Of a stretch of 64,000 bases of DNA, positions 55,401 through 64,000 are shown piece by piece. Source of the stretch: Carposina sasakii (taxonomy: Eukaryota > Arthropoda > Insecta > Lepidoptera > Carposinidae). The position numbers and the translations under genes are program-made. The stretch lies in assembly GCA_014607495.2 (NCBI GenBank), contig CP053159.1, positions 7,509,501 through 7,573,500 of the forward strand, read 5' to 3'. The notes below the pieces were generated by a model. It was not told the DNA's origin. It saw only the letters and a program-made list of their open reading frames with translations, and searched no databases. Each line of letters opens with the position of its first letter. The first letter of the stretch is position 1.

Positions 55401-58400
55401 CAGTCAAGGGACAAACTAGATAAAATGTCGTAACTAGATAAAAAAATCGTAGAGAATTTCTACCGAGTTCCAGACGGTAAGGGTGAACCGTCGACGTATT
55501 TGTAATTCGCACGGATTTGGTGTGTTCAATCCGAAGGCCTTGCAGAGCTCCACCCTCCGCAACATTGCGAGGGCCGGGCGGTACGTCCGTAATGACGTCA
55601 TCGCTCGGGACCTCAAAATGACGAAAGTGGAGCAATTCGTGGCCCGAATGGCGCGTCGAATGTTCGACCGCGCCGACAACGGGCCGCACGCCCATCTCCG
55701 CGGGCTAGCTCCGCTTCATGCGAGGCCGCCAGACGGCCGCCCACAACCGAGGGAGCTGTTGAGTATCCCACTCGACAGCGATGCCGGGTAATACCGGATT
55801 TGACCTCCATACCACCGGATTGACCCACAAGTAGGCGCACTATGGCCGACTCATCGGCCCTAAGCGCCTACGAAATTGTACATAGTTTCTATGCCCTGGT
55901 GGCACAATTATAATATAGTTGTTCTGTCCCTATCTATAATGTTTGTCCCATAATTTTATTGTATATACTTGTTCTGTCCTTTGTCTTGTCTTTACTCGGT
56001 AGGGCGGCGGTAACAGGCAGGGGTGTCGATCGGCCGAGGGCGGGGCAAAATCTCCCCGTCACCGACCGATCGGCGGATCTACCCGGCCATGGCTGCCTGC
56101 CGTCCTACCGACAAGTTTGTGTCGTCCCATTTCTTTCAGAGTGCATGGGTATTCCCCCATGCACTCAACATAATATAATGTACAGTTTTGACCTTCGCTG
56201 CCTCGGTGACTAAGCCGAGGCAGCGCGGCCTCCGGCCGCTTAATAATGACCGGCGCGCTGTCGCGCGCCGAGACTTTGCCCGGGCACAGGGGCATCCCCT
56301 AAGGCCCGCAACCCGAAGCGCGCTAGCGCGCGCTTAGGAAGACCCCAGTATAATGTTCAATCCGAGGCGAGTTCCTAAGAAGAAAAATAAGAAGAAAAGT
56401 GAAAAGGAAGCAAAATAGGAACTAGAGAAGCCACTGAAGACTGCCTGAAGACTGACCTCTTGCCCGCAGTTTGGAAGAAAAAAGTGTGTTCTGTCTCTCT
56501 CACTCCCGCGTACGACGACAACATACAGGGGTGCGACAGCAACATAAAGTAGGTGGGTTTGACAACAACATACAATAGGGTGAGCGGCGCGTATTTAGTA
56601 CGCGACGACGCCGCGGCTGATATCGGAGCTGCGCACACGGGTGAAGGGTGTGCGAGGCGGACGCGACCAGCGCGGGTTTGGGAGTTACGCCCCGGGTCCA
56701 CCGCGTTCGTCACCCCGGGGATCCTTTCCCCGGCCGGACCCGCTGAAACGGGAGCTGGCCGCAACAGGTACAGTAACTGATATTACTCGCCGAAAAAAGT
56801 CTGATTACGTTCTTCCAGGGATAGGTTAAACCAGTAGATATACGTTGGTATAGCGTGTTCAACCTTAAATACAATTTGTTATAAAAAATAACTAGATATA
56901 GAGATAGGTACAGTACCAATCTTATATGAATTTGTTAAATAACTTACGCCAAATGCTTCTCTCTCCATTAAATATAACAAATTCTTCAGTATGATTGGCC
57001 AATCCTTCATCTAGTGCAAATCCAATATTAAGTGCCTTAAATTCGTCTGTATGAACAAATTTTTCCATTCCATCATGTCCCCCTATTTCTTCGTCTAAGT
57101 AATAAAAATATTGATAACGTTATCATAATTAGGTACATTAGGTGCATAAACGTAACATGGTCACACACACATCAGACTAATGCAGTCCACGACTGGACGT
57201 AGGCCTCGCCCAGCGCACGACACTTTAAGGCGGGTTTCCTGTCACGCTGAAGTACGCTGACGGTCGGCGCTGATGGGTCAATTTGTACTACTGCCGTCAC
57301 ACGTTACACTACATTATTTTTGTCATTAAATACAAAAATATTCGTTCCGAAATCAGTCACAGGGGTTATTCTATGCAGCGGACTCTACACTACATACATA
57401 CTTCATGACAATGAGACTTTCGTCCGAGTTAAAGTCATTATGATCCATGGTGAACACTTTACCAGGTACAAAAGAAACGTGTAAGGTCCTCTTCAGGTGG
57501 ACTCCATTCTGCTTCAATTTCCGTATAGCTTCGAGATACTGAATGCCCACACACTTCATGTCTTGGGATCCACGCGCGAAAATCTTTCCTTCCTCATCTA
57601 TGTGTCCACTAAATGGGGGATAGGTCCAACTATTCTAAATAAGAAAAATAAAGTATTATTTACGAGTATTATGTTCACTAAAAACTGTTGAGCGTTGATT
57701 ATGGTAGCGTATTTAAGAATTTGAAATGTTTACCTACTCATTAGACAAAAAATCTATTCTAACTACTTATTAAGTGAAATTGTAAAAATTCCGGATTTGC
57801 CTGGGTGTCACTTACATCTTGTATAAAAAATTAAGTAGATAGATAGGTAGTAGGTACAATAAAAAACTAAAAACTTGTATCAATTACTTCAAAAACAGGA
57901 ACAACATCCATGTGCGAGTTTAGCAGAATTGCGGGCAAAGACGGATCTTTCCCGACCCATGTCAGAACCACGATTGGCTTTTGCGGAACCACTTCATATA
58001 TTGCAACAGGCAAATCCAGTGATTTAGCTTGCTTCTTAATGAAATTGACACATTCATCTGCAAATAAAAATTATAACGAGTGGATCAAATCTAATTAAAC
58101 TAAACCATCCAATGACGAAAGTATGAAGATTAACGTACTTAAATAAACAGTAGATAGGTACCTACTGTTTTCAGTTAGCAAGTCTCAGTCAAGTGTTATC
58201 TCATCAAAAACATAAATGTGAAAATGAGAGCCAAAGACAAAAGAAGTGATATCTAAATGGGTGCCAAATTCAATGGTCAGTCCTGAAATGTATTTATAAC
58301 AACATAAAATATAATTTCTTCTTATAACTTAGGATAATATATTGTAGCCTGAGGTCTGATTCGGCTAGTTCTTATATTCGAATTATTATTAAGTACTTAC

Positions 58401-61400
58401 TATTAAATAGTCATGGTAGAGAGAAATTTGCGGAATAATAAAATAATAACCCACAGGTAACAGTTTTAGAGCTTACGAAGGCTATAATATAATTCGTATA
58501 TGAAAACTAGCCAAACCTTAGGCTACAATATATTATCCTAAGTTATTATAATAAGAAATTATATATTATGTTGTTATAAATACATTTAAGGGCTGACCAT
58601 TGAACTTGGCACCCATTTAGATATCACTTCTTTTGTCTTTGGCTCTCATTTTCACATTTATGTTTTTGATGAGATATCATTATTTTTGTACATATTATTA
58701 GTACCTAAGTTAATTATTCGTAATAAAAGAAGCCGCTAAATTTCCGAAAGAAAAGAATCATGCATGCTCGCTCGCTCGATCGAGACTCTTCAGAGCGAGC
58801 AGTAAGAAAAGAACCCCCTTGTAGCGCTAGTGCCGCTAGTGAATGTACGTACGTAAATACATACATCATTCCAGCCCAGCCACAACACAACAATCACATA
58901 CATTCTACGATAATCTCACGCAACCCTAAATTTATACGACTCGTTGAATGTACTTAAAAGAAAATAGAACTTGATATCGCGTTCTAAATACTCCAGTAAC
59001 GCCATCTAGTTTACCGAGTAGTACTTAATTTTGTATGGGAGAACAATTAAGTGAAAAGTTATAATAACCAGGTAGGAACGAAGTTCCTTCGGCTAATGTA
59101 GAATCGACACAATTTGCAAAAGAAAAATCGTGCTCAATTTTATGTAGGTTTTCTTGATTTTTCTCTCAAAATTTTGCTGATTAGTTTTTATTTAAGTACA
59201 GGAAAGTAGTTAGGAAATTCAGTATTTTAGGAAATAATAAATTACGTAAAAATAAAAAAAAATCGTAATTCAAATTATCAACTAAAATAACAAAATATGT
59301 CTCTTTATTTTTGTTTGACAACATAAAATTACATAGAAATAGAAATAATTACAAAAAAAATTAATGTAAAATATTTTATATTTATAAATAAACTAATACT
59401 TACGTATTTAATTCTTTTACACTTAATAATTTCCCACTATTATCACTGTCAATTGCATTCAAGTCACTTGTTAGTTCACTTGCCATTGTTACTATATTTG
59501 TTATTGTTTTGACGATTTGAAATTATATGAAAATAAACGTGGCTACTCACGAGTAAAATATATCTATAATGTGAGTATTCGCCACGTGCTTGTCCATGAA
59601 TTCATGCGTATATACTATGCATTGGCGGGGTGGAGTAGTAATAGAGAGAGAAGGGATGAGAGAACGAAAAGAAAGAGGGAGAAAGAGAAAGGTATTATAC
59701 ATTACTCGCTTGTATATACGACTGTTGCGCCTGCGCACGTCTCATTTAACGGTTTTATTCCACGCACTTTTTCTTACGGTTTTACTATCACATTTTTTCA
59801 GTTCGGTCGTGCAGCAAAATCCCTATTTCCTCCAAGCCTGCCGTAAGGAACTTCGTTCCAAAAAATGATGAAATTACACCAGTTTCAGATTTTTCCCTTT
59901 GTATTCACGTAATTACCTATCTGTATGTCAAATTTGAACTTTCTAGGTCATCTGGAACTGGGTTAGAGTTTTGATCTATAGATCAGTCAGTGATAAAATT
60001 GACGATTTTTGGACGTTAATATCTAACTAACCGTTGGAGAAGTGTTTATGAAATTTGGAGCACATATCAATTTCGCAAGCCTCAATATTGAGCTCACATA
60101 TGTGAGCCAATTTGACAAGTTTACGTGAAACAGTTTTTGAATTATGGGGGTGTCAAAAGTGGCTCCAAATGGTTCGTGTAAAATTACACACGGTGCTGCT
60201 ACTGCTACCGCGTGTCTAGATCACAAGTAGGTAGGTAAGTTACCGGGATCGACCCACCACTATGACTCCTATAATCATCAGAGGCGCCCAGAAAATGTAG
60301 ATTTTTAATGTAGTAAAATAGTCACATCACATAGCTCGCAGCACGGAGAGCACAAAAATCCATTGGTTCCGCGCCTGATCGTCCCCCTGATTACGTAAAA
60401 TCAATAGCAAAGCCGAAGCAAAGCGATACCGAAAATTGTGCAATATTCTTCATAAAACGTCAAAGCTTCTTTGAAACTAATTTTACTTAATACGAATTTG
60501 ACAAGCAATCAGCGATTTTTGTACAATTTCTATCGTATTTGCTATCGCTTTGCTTTTGATAGTTAGGTAATAAGTGGGCGTGTCAGCTTTCCGTCCCATC
60601 GGACTATGATAGTGAAGAATTAGAGAGTGGATCTATATTTGTGCACTATAACGTCCCCTGCGCAGTTACCATCTCCGTTGAGTTTGGTATTCTGGACAAA
60701 CCTGTTTGCATATATATTTCTTTTTAATAGTTTTAGCTCACTAATCAGTAATCACTCATTCTCTTTTTCCTCATCCTTCACCCTATAATAACGTGCTCTG
60801 TACAAAAATTGTAATTTAAATATTCTAATATAACATTTTCGACCATAAAAGTGTTATTATTTATGTTCTAAACAATTGGTCTCCGAGACCGAAATATGGT
60901 CTGGACTCTGGAGAACCATGAACGTAAAAAGAACTATAGAGAACATTATTATTATAATTTAATATACTTATGTACTAAAATGAGTACCTACCCTACTATA
61001 CACTGACCCTACTATATCACTGACCTATACATATACGTACCAACCTATGATATTTTTAGTTTCGTCGCAGTGTACGTACACCCTCTCTGGATAAACTACC
61101 ATTTCGGTCAATAAATCTAGTTAGACGAATCTCAATTGCTCTCGCAATCACATCATTATAGCCTACCAACATCAATTGGATGGATCCTTATTACACCTTG
61201 ATTGCCAACTGCATCTGATGTAGAACAGATATACCTAGCTAGGACTTACCTAGCTACTTAGGTTACCTAACTAAACATGTGGAAGTGTAGATCATGTGTA
61301 GATATACTTATTAAGATAATAAAAAATAAAGTAAATATGTATTTAAGGGAATTAATTTTTTCCCTTACAAGAAACGCGTTTTTTGCCTATTTCTGCCGGC

Positions 61401-62820
61401 AAAAAGTAGTCACTTGAAATATTCTCCCATATAACAAACATGATTTTATGCCGTTCTCCGATGTGTAAGAAGGGGAACAGTCAGGTAAATACTGAAACGC
61501 GATGCGCCAATGTAAGATGTACGGGGCGCGGCGCCTACCTACTCATAGGCAGTTCCTGTTGCCAAACATATTCTGAAATTTTCGTTACTTTTACCTCTAC
61601 AGGGTGATTTTTGGTCGTCAACGTTCCCGAAAACTACGGAATCTCCTCATCATCACGATCATTTTTCTCCATGGAAGCATATCTGGGAAGTGTCTGGTTT
61701 CCAAAATATTAGGGTCCAAAGTTGAGTAAATAGACTGCGTTTTTCTGCATAAATGCACATAGACGCGCGTAGCAGGATTTTTTCACGAAAAATAATTAAT
61801 ATCTGTCTATAAAAAAACTAACATAAACACTAGACACTATAAATTTCGCAAGATCAAGGAATTTAAAATTTAAAAAAAAATAAAAAATAAAAATTCCCAG
61901 CATTTTTATTGGCATAAACTTACTTTATTTCATGTATAGAATACGTACCCTTCGTTAAAGGTGGCCACAAAAAAACATCCTGTATACTCAAAACTCTCCT
62001 AGGGCATAATGTTTTGGCTAAGATCAAGCCATGTTTCACCGTTCCTTTGAGTGATGGCGCTAGTTACTTTGTGAGTGAATAACTAACATTACCTGTGTTA
62101 CTGCATACATTTTTTTTTTTAGTATACAGGATGATTTTTGGTCGTCAACGTTCCCGAAAACTACGGAATCTCCTCATCATCACGATCATTTTTCTCCATG
62201 GAAGCATACCTGGGAAGTGTCAGGTTTCCAAAATATTAGGGTCCAAAGTTGAGTAAATAGACTGCGTTTTTCTGCATAAATGCACATAGACGCGCGTAGC
62301 AAGATTTTTTCACGAGAAATAATTAATATCTGTCTATAAAAAAAACTAACATAAACACTAGACACTATAAATTTCACCCGATCAAGTAATAAATTTTTTT
62401 TTTCAAAAAAATATTTTTTTTTTCCCAGCATTTTTTTTGGCATAAACTTACTTTATTTGATGTATAGAGAACGTATCCTTCGTTAAAGGTGGCCACAAAA
62501 AAACATCCTGTATGCATCAGGCAATATTCTATGAAACGGAGTCTAGCACAAATCAGTACCTACCTACTTTCTCTCGTATAAACACGCCTTTAAGTCTGAG
62601 CATAATTATTTTCTCTATGAGTGTGTGAGTGAGAGGAGAGGCCAAAACCCAAAATTGAATATATAAGTACTTAGTTAGTTTTATTTGTATGTACTTAGGT
62701 ACTACATATTAACGTTAACGTGTTAAACTCACCGTAATTTATATTCGGCTGTACACTAGGTATTTTCAAATATTCAACAAAATTAGAGACGGCCAGGTTA
62801 TTTTTATAATCTGTAGACAT
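49255..62820 (-). CDS. Acy1: Aminoacylase-1, nine coding exons, complete
   Basis: A cytosolic zinc enzyme of the M20 family that hydrolyses N-acyl-L-amino acids to fatty or acetic acid plus amino acid. Exons 62733-62820, 57888-58057, 57463-57634, 56948-57094, 51429-51499, 50838-50954, 50626-50721, 50030-50163 and 49255-49459 join in phase at GT/AG sites to 399 residues (human ACY1 is 408). Metal ligands expected from ACY1 are all present: H78 (NSHMDVVPV), D111 (ARGSQDMKC), E146 with general base E145 (VPDEEIGGH), E173 (FALDEGLA) and H371 (LLHDHDE). Insects often carry several Acy1 paralogues, some noted in gut hydrolysis of fatty acid-amino acid conjugates, so the exact substrate is open. A BEL element occupies intron 4. 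The symbol names the family, not a verified orthologue. Confidence 0.95.
49680..49968 (+). repeat. Lepidopteran short interspersed repeat, copy 2
   Basis: Begins 'ctagcgacccgtcccggctt' and ends 'gcgactttgttttataagta'. Same family as 11854-12055, inside the last aminoacylase intron. Confidence 0.65.
50030..50163 (-). CDS. Acy1: Aminoacylase exon 8
   Basis: Acceptor [29 protein letters not shown] to [13 protein letters not shown] plus two bases, donor GTGCGT. The next exon's single base completes a Leu codon. Confidence 0.9.
50626..50721 (-). CDS. Acy1: Aminoacylase exon 7
   Basis: Acceptor [27 protein letters not shown] then [12 protein letters not shown], donor GTAACA. 32 codons, phase 0. 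Confidence 0.94.
50838..50954 (-). CDS. Acy1: Aminoacylase exon 6
   Basis: Acceptor [28 protein letters not shown] then [19 protein letters not shown], donor GTGAGT. 39 codons, phase 0. Confidence 0.93.
51429..51499 (-). CDS. Acy1: Aminoacylase exon 5
   Basis: Acceptor TTATTTGTAG completes a Gln codon, then [20 protein letters not shown] and GEK, donor GTACGT. 71 bases. The GQAGHGS loop is the family dimerisation region. Confidence 0.92.
51730..51770 (+). repeat. Collapsed 5' LTR of BEL element (41 bp)
   Basis: TG...CA, consisting only of the first ~33 bases and last ~8 bases expected of the LTR. The first 31 bases are the exact reverse complement of the last 31 bases of the right LTR (56736-56766), so the LTR has long inverted termini and its middle is lost here. 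Confidence 0.65.
51772..52860 (+). pseudogene. BEL gag remnant with frameshifts and stops
   Basis: Pieces: [14 protein letters not shown] and [12 protein letters not shown] in one frame, [20 protein letters not shown] shifted, then [20 protein letters not shown] back in the first, followed by a TAG at 52462 in the [24 protein letters not shown] core of the BEL gag domain. It continues to [17 protein letters not shown]. Clearly dead. Confidence 0.85.
51773..51790 (+). promoter_or_regulatory. Primer-binding site, tRNA-Tyr-like
   Basis: TGGTCCTTCGAGCCGGAT, two bases after the LTR. The first 14 bases complement the 3' end of insect tRNA-Tyr plus CCA, from memory. Confidence 0.7.
52920..53660 (+). 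pseudogene. BEL reverse transcriptase remnant
   Basis: [20 protein letters not shown] and [20 protein letters not shown] are RT core motifs. The YMDD box region reads [20 protein letters not shown], so the catalytic aspartate pair is destroyed by an inserted segment. A stop at 53390 splits the thumb-like part ([20 protein letters not shown]). The first half of RT and the protease are deleted. Confidence 0.85.
53660..54284 (+). pseudogene. BEL RNase H and linker remnant
   Basis: An open frame with [60 protein letters not shown] and [16 protein letters not shown], typical BEL RNase H. Broken at 54284 by a LINE insertion. Confidence 0.88.
54284..54525 (-). mobile_element. 5'-truncated LINE insertion in BEL
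   Basis: On the minus strand it reads [40 protein letters not shown] and NRHFLGK, the end of a LINE ORF, then a short 3'UTR and a poly(A) tail (T run at 54285-54294). Typical target-primed insertion remnant. Confidence 0.8.
54530..55043 (+). pseudogene. BEL integrase remnant
   Basis: [56 protein letters not shown] and [20 protein letters not shown] are the BEL integrase core (Asp, Asp, Glu motifs visible). The N-terminal zinc region and the C-terminus are missing. Confidence 0.85.
55480..55800 (+). pseudogene. LINE ORF 3' fragment
   Basis: [40 protein letters not shown] and [14 protein letters not shown] resemble the C-terminus of Jockey-type LINE proteins. Stop at ~55790, followed by 3'UTR-like DNA. 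Confidence 0.6.
55990..56335. repeat. GC-rich hairpin island
   Basis: Several strong stem-loops: 'gctgcctcggtgactaagcc' with 'gaggcagc', 'ccggcgcgctgtcgcgcgcc', 'gcgcgctagcgcgcgc', and a longer one pairing 'ggtagggcgg...ggcagg' with 'cctgccgtcctacc'. Possibly the 3'UTR of the LINE fragment or part of the BEL 3' region. Confidence 0.5.
56360..56766 (+). repeat. 3' LTR region of BEL element
   Basis: Purine-rich 'gaagaaaaataagaagaaaa' (56379-56398) may be the polypurine tract. The end 'ctgaaacgggagctggccgc aaca' precedes the GGTAC duplication. The exact LTR start is uncertain because the left LTR is collapsed. Confidence 0.5.
56948..57094 (-). CDS. Acy1: Aminoacylase exon 4
   Basis: Acceptor ATTACTTAG; with the split Asp it gives [20 protein letters not shown] and [19 protein letters not shown] to RSIW plus one base, donor GTAAGT. 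It holds E145, E146 and E173. Confidence 0.95.
57170..57260. repeat. RTE-like 3' tail fragment
   Basis: 'gcagtccacgactggacgta ggcctc' resembles other RTE tails in the window (36260, 12100). Confidence 0.35.
57463..57634 (-). CDS. Acy1: Aminoacylase exon 3
   Basis: Acceptor [49 protein letters not shown] and LHVSFVP plus one base, donor GTAAAG. It holds bridging ligand D111. Confidence 0.95.
57888..58057 (-). CDS. Acy1: Aminoacylase exon 2 (His and Asp active-site motif)
   Basis: Acceptor ATTTGCAG completes the Asp codon, then [20 protein letters not shown] to [14 protein letters not shown], donor GTAATT. It holds zinc ligand H78 and catalytic D80. Confidence 0.94.
58197..58678. mobile_element. 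Large foldback element in aminoacylase intron 1
   Basis: Arms of ~185 bases (58197-58385 and 58491-58678) pair almost throughout, for example 'gagccaaagacaaaagaagt' with 'acttcttttgtctttggctc'. About 100-base non-palindromic centre. No coding frame. Confidence 0.88.
59075..59859. mobile_element. Non-autonomous DNA element with palindromic ends
   Basis: Ends 'ggaacgaagttccttcgg' and 'ccgtaaggaacttcgttcc' are inverted repeats that are themselves near-palindromes. The interior holds a possible first exon (59404-59486). No target duplication identified. Confidence 0.5.
59404..59486 (-). CDS. Orphan first exon inside a DNA element
   Basis: ATG at 59486 opens [20 protein letters not shown] then LSVKELN plus two bases, with a perfect donor AC|GTAAGT. 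The amino-acid composition is protein-like rather than random. No matching acceptor exon was found downstream. It may be the first exon of a transposase-type gene left behind after internal deletion of an autonomous element. Chance remains possible. Confidence 0.4.
59870..60215. repeat. ~350-bp interspersed repeat family F, copy 2
   Basis: Matches the reverse complement of 33402-33760 over most of its length ('tcatctggaactgggttaga', 'gacgatttttggacgttaat'). Confidence 0.65.
60383..60578. mobile_element. MITE family B, copy 2
   Basis: 'caatagcaaagccgaagcaa' near the left end and 'ctatcgctttgcttttgata' near the right. Reverse orientation relative to 10768-10952. Confidence 0.7.
60579..61598. 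other. Aminoacylase intron 1 DNA without recognised features
   Basis: AT-rich, no supported exon. No repeat boundaries recognised. Confidence 0.35.
61599..61983 (+). mobile_element. TA-flanked MITE family C, copy 2
   Basis: 'acagggtgatttttggtcgt' to 'ccacaaaaaaacatcctgt', flanked by TA. Imperfect inverted ends. Confidence 0.85.
62126..62511 (+). mobile_element. TA-flanked MITE family C, copy 3
   Basis: Direct repeat of 61599-61983 with a few substitutions and A/T-run differences, 142 bases downstream, flanked by TA. Open frames in it are incidental. Confidence 0.85.
62733..62820 (-). CDS. Acy1: Aminoacylase exon 1
   Basis: ATG at 62820, [20 protein letters not shown] then PSVQPNINY plus one base, donor GTGAGT. 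An upstream in-frame ATG at 62931 would add 37 hydrophobic residues atypical of the family, so the inner ATG is preferred. Confidence 0.85.
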
Positions 62821-62930
62821 CGTGCGCCTTCCACAACCGGTCGGTAGTATAATGAATGTGAGCTCGTTGAGCTGGCGCGACCGGTGATGATAACAACTAT
62901 AATAGATAAAGATAACCACGTCGGTAAACA
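62821..62930 (-). promoter_or_regulatory. Aminoacylase proximal promoter with paired GATA sites
   Basis: Within ~110 bases upstream of the ATG, 'agataaagataac' (62905-62918 region, plus strand) gives two GATA-factor core motifs, and 'gatgataac' near 62885 a third. Such sites are common in insect gut and fat-body promoters. The start site was not determined. Confidence 0.35.
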
Positions 62931-63214
62931 TCTACGCCAATGCGCAAGAGGTTGTCTTTAGGTACTGCGTATTTTATGCTTGCTGTAGATGAGACATGCA
63001 TATATAAAGATCTATATATTATGGGCGCACACATGGACCACATGAGCCAGCATGTCAATTTTTAACAACGAAATATGTAGGTTATTATTACAAAAAGCGT
63101 ATAATCATGTAACCAAAAATTATAAATGGTTAAATGCCCGTTTGTCAGAAATTAAATTTTTAGATTAAGTTGTTTTTAAATAAATCGTCATAGTTAAAAT
63201 CTAAAAAAAAAAAT
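62931..63214. other. Upstream of aminoacylase, no feature recognised
   Basis: AT-rich sequence without exon or repeat boundaries that I could support. Confidence 0.3.
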
Positions 63215-63643
63215 ACAGGATGTAGGTGACCGCCAAGCAATACTGAAATGCCGAACAAGTACCTACCATTGTGTTGAGTTATACCTACGACAGTGTTATT
63301 ACTCGCAGGAAATGTATTTTTGATTACATATCAGTACTAATTAAATGGGCTTATTGTTTATTGTGTGACACATTGCTGTTTTTGAATCACCTGTTGTGAC
63401 TCCGCATTAGGATTGAACAGTTATTTGAACATTTTTGAGGGCAACTTTTTTAAAAATCATCTTTTGGTTGAAATTTAATTTTTAAGTCATTATCTAATGC
63501 CTGATTAAACGATCTAAACAATTTTTAAATGGAAATATGAAAAAAAAATCGAAAATTTTTTGAATCCTGCGAAATTTTTTAATGTTTTCTGCCTCAGAAT
63601 CAAAGGCATATCAACATTTGCCTGGCTGTCACCTACACCCTGT
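63215..63643. mobile_element. TA-flanked MITE family E
   Basis: Ends 'acaggatgtaggtgaccgcc' and 'ggctgtcacctacaccctgt' are inverted repeats between TA dinucleotides. Related fragments occur at 31260-31482, 50270 and 57800. Confidence 0.75.
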
Positions 63644-64000
63644 AACATAAAACCCTATAACAAAGATCCATTATGGATTCCATCTAGTGATTTTTTTATT
63701 CAAAACCAGCTAATTAATATATAAAGTACTCGATAAAAAAGGTACCTATGCTGTGAGCATTTTTTTATAATATTCAAGTGAGCTATGAGTAACGTGCGTG
63801 ACCATCAGGGATTTGGTATCTCCATTATTTTTTTTACTCAAATCGGGACATCGGTTTATAGGTTAAATCATAGATAGTCAATGAAAAAAAACAACACTTT
63901 TTTAAAGTTATACAGGGTATTTTTTCGTTGGCACCATAGAAATGTATACAAGCTGGAAACAGCGCTTCTTACTAAAAACTGCCTCCCGAAAATTTTACTA
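63644..64000. repeat. Right-edge repeat
   Basis: From 63938 'agaaatgtatacaagctgga' and the next ~40 bases match 40576 onward. The element runs off the window. 'agggatttggtatctcc' near 63809 is also found reversed near 42865. Confidence 0.5.

Larger units (their letters stand above)
51730..56766 (+). mobile_element. Decayed BEL/Pao retrotransposon in aminoacylase intron 4
   Basis: Bounded by TGTTGCGGCC...CCGCAACA and a 5-bp duplication GGTAC (51725-51729 and 56767-56771). A tRNA-Tyr-type primer site follows the left terminus. Inside are gag, RT, RNase H and integrase remnants in three frames, with protease and half of RT deleted and LINE fragments inserted. Much GC-richer than the flanking intron. 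Unable to move on its own. Confidence 0.88.

Noticed and set aside
62186..62443. 85-codon minus ORF
   Set aside because: Lies wholly inside MITE family C copy 3; the frame is broken in the other copies.

Overview
The window is nuclear DNA of an insect, almost certainly a moth or butterfly. The genes have short exons and long AT-rich introns. Many short repeats have ends that I associate with Lepidoptera, and there is a short run of the insect telomere motif (CCTAA)n at 10163-10187. I cannot name the species.

Two complete host genes can be assembled exon by exon, both on the minus strand. Glycogen phosphorylase (GlyP) has ten coding exons from 38742 down to 9755. They join in phase into 840 residues, with the phosphorylation serine at 14 and the pyridoxal-phosphate lysine at 680. 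Aminoacylase-1 (N-acyl-L-amino-acid amidohydrolase) has nine coding exons from 62820 down to 49255. They join into 399 residues, with all expected zinc ligands. A third minus-strand gene may enter at the left: a signal-peptide exon at 1291-1339 and a possible non-coding first exon near 5449.

Most of the rest is transposon-derived. GlyP intron 7 (11815-27419) is a nest of insertions. It holds (a) a large inverted repeat built of ~130-bp tandem units; (b) an intact Ty3/gypsy element (14779-19173) with identical 148-bp LTRs and a GTAAT target duplication; (c) a BEL/Pao-like element (19600-26663) with 211-bp LTRs, a CTCCT duplication and a single gag-like ORF but no pol; and (d) inside that, a DNA transposon (22783-26096) with 30-bp terminal inverted repeats and a two-exon, 603-residue DUF7869-type protein that may be its transposase. 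Aminoacylase intron 4 (51430-56947) holds a decayed BEL/Pao element (51730-56766, GGTAC duplication), itself interrupted by LINE fragments. Between the two genes lie a broken mariner (43031-43993) and a 1.35-kb TA-flanked element with an internal minisatellite.

Small foldback and TA-flanked MITEs recur throughout. One hairpin family has four copies in and around GlyP, and another family sits twice within 1 kb in aminoacylase intron 1. The end of GlyP exon 9 with its splice donor has been copied at least twice, probably three times, into the next intron.

The two host genes have separate metabolic roles: glycogen breakdown, and hydrolysis of N-acylated amino acids. The sequence shows no shared regulation. 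The most novel item is the nested DNA transposon. The most useful for host gene structure is the exon 9 duplication. All calls come from reading the sequence; no database search was possible.
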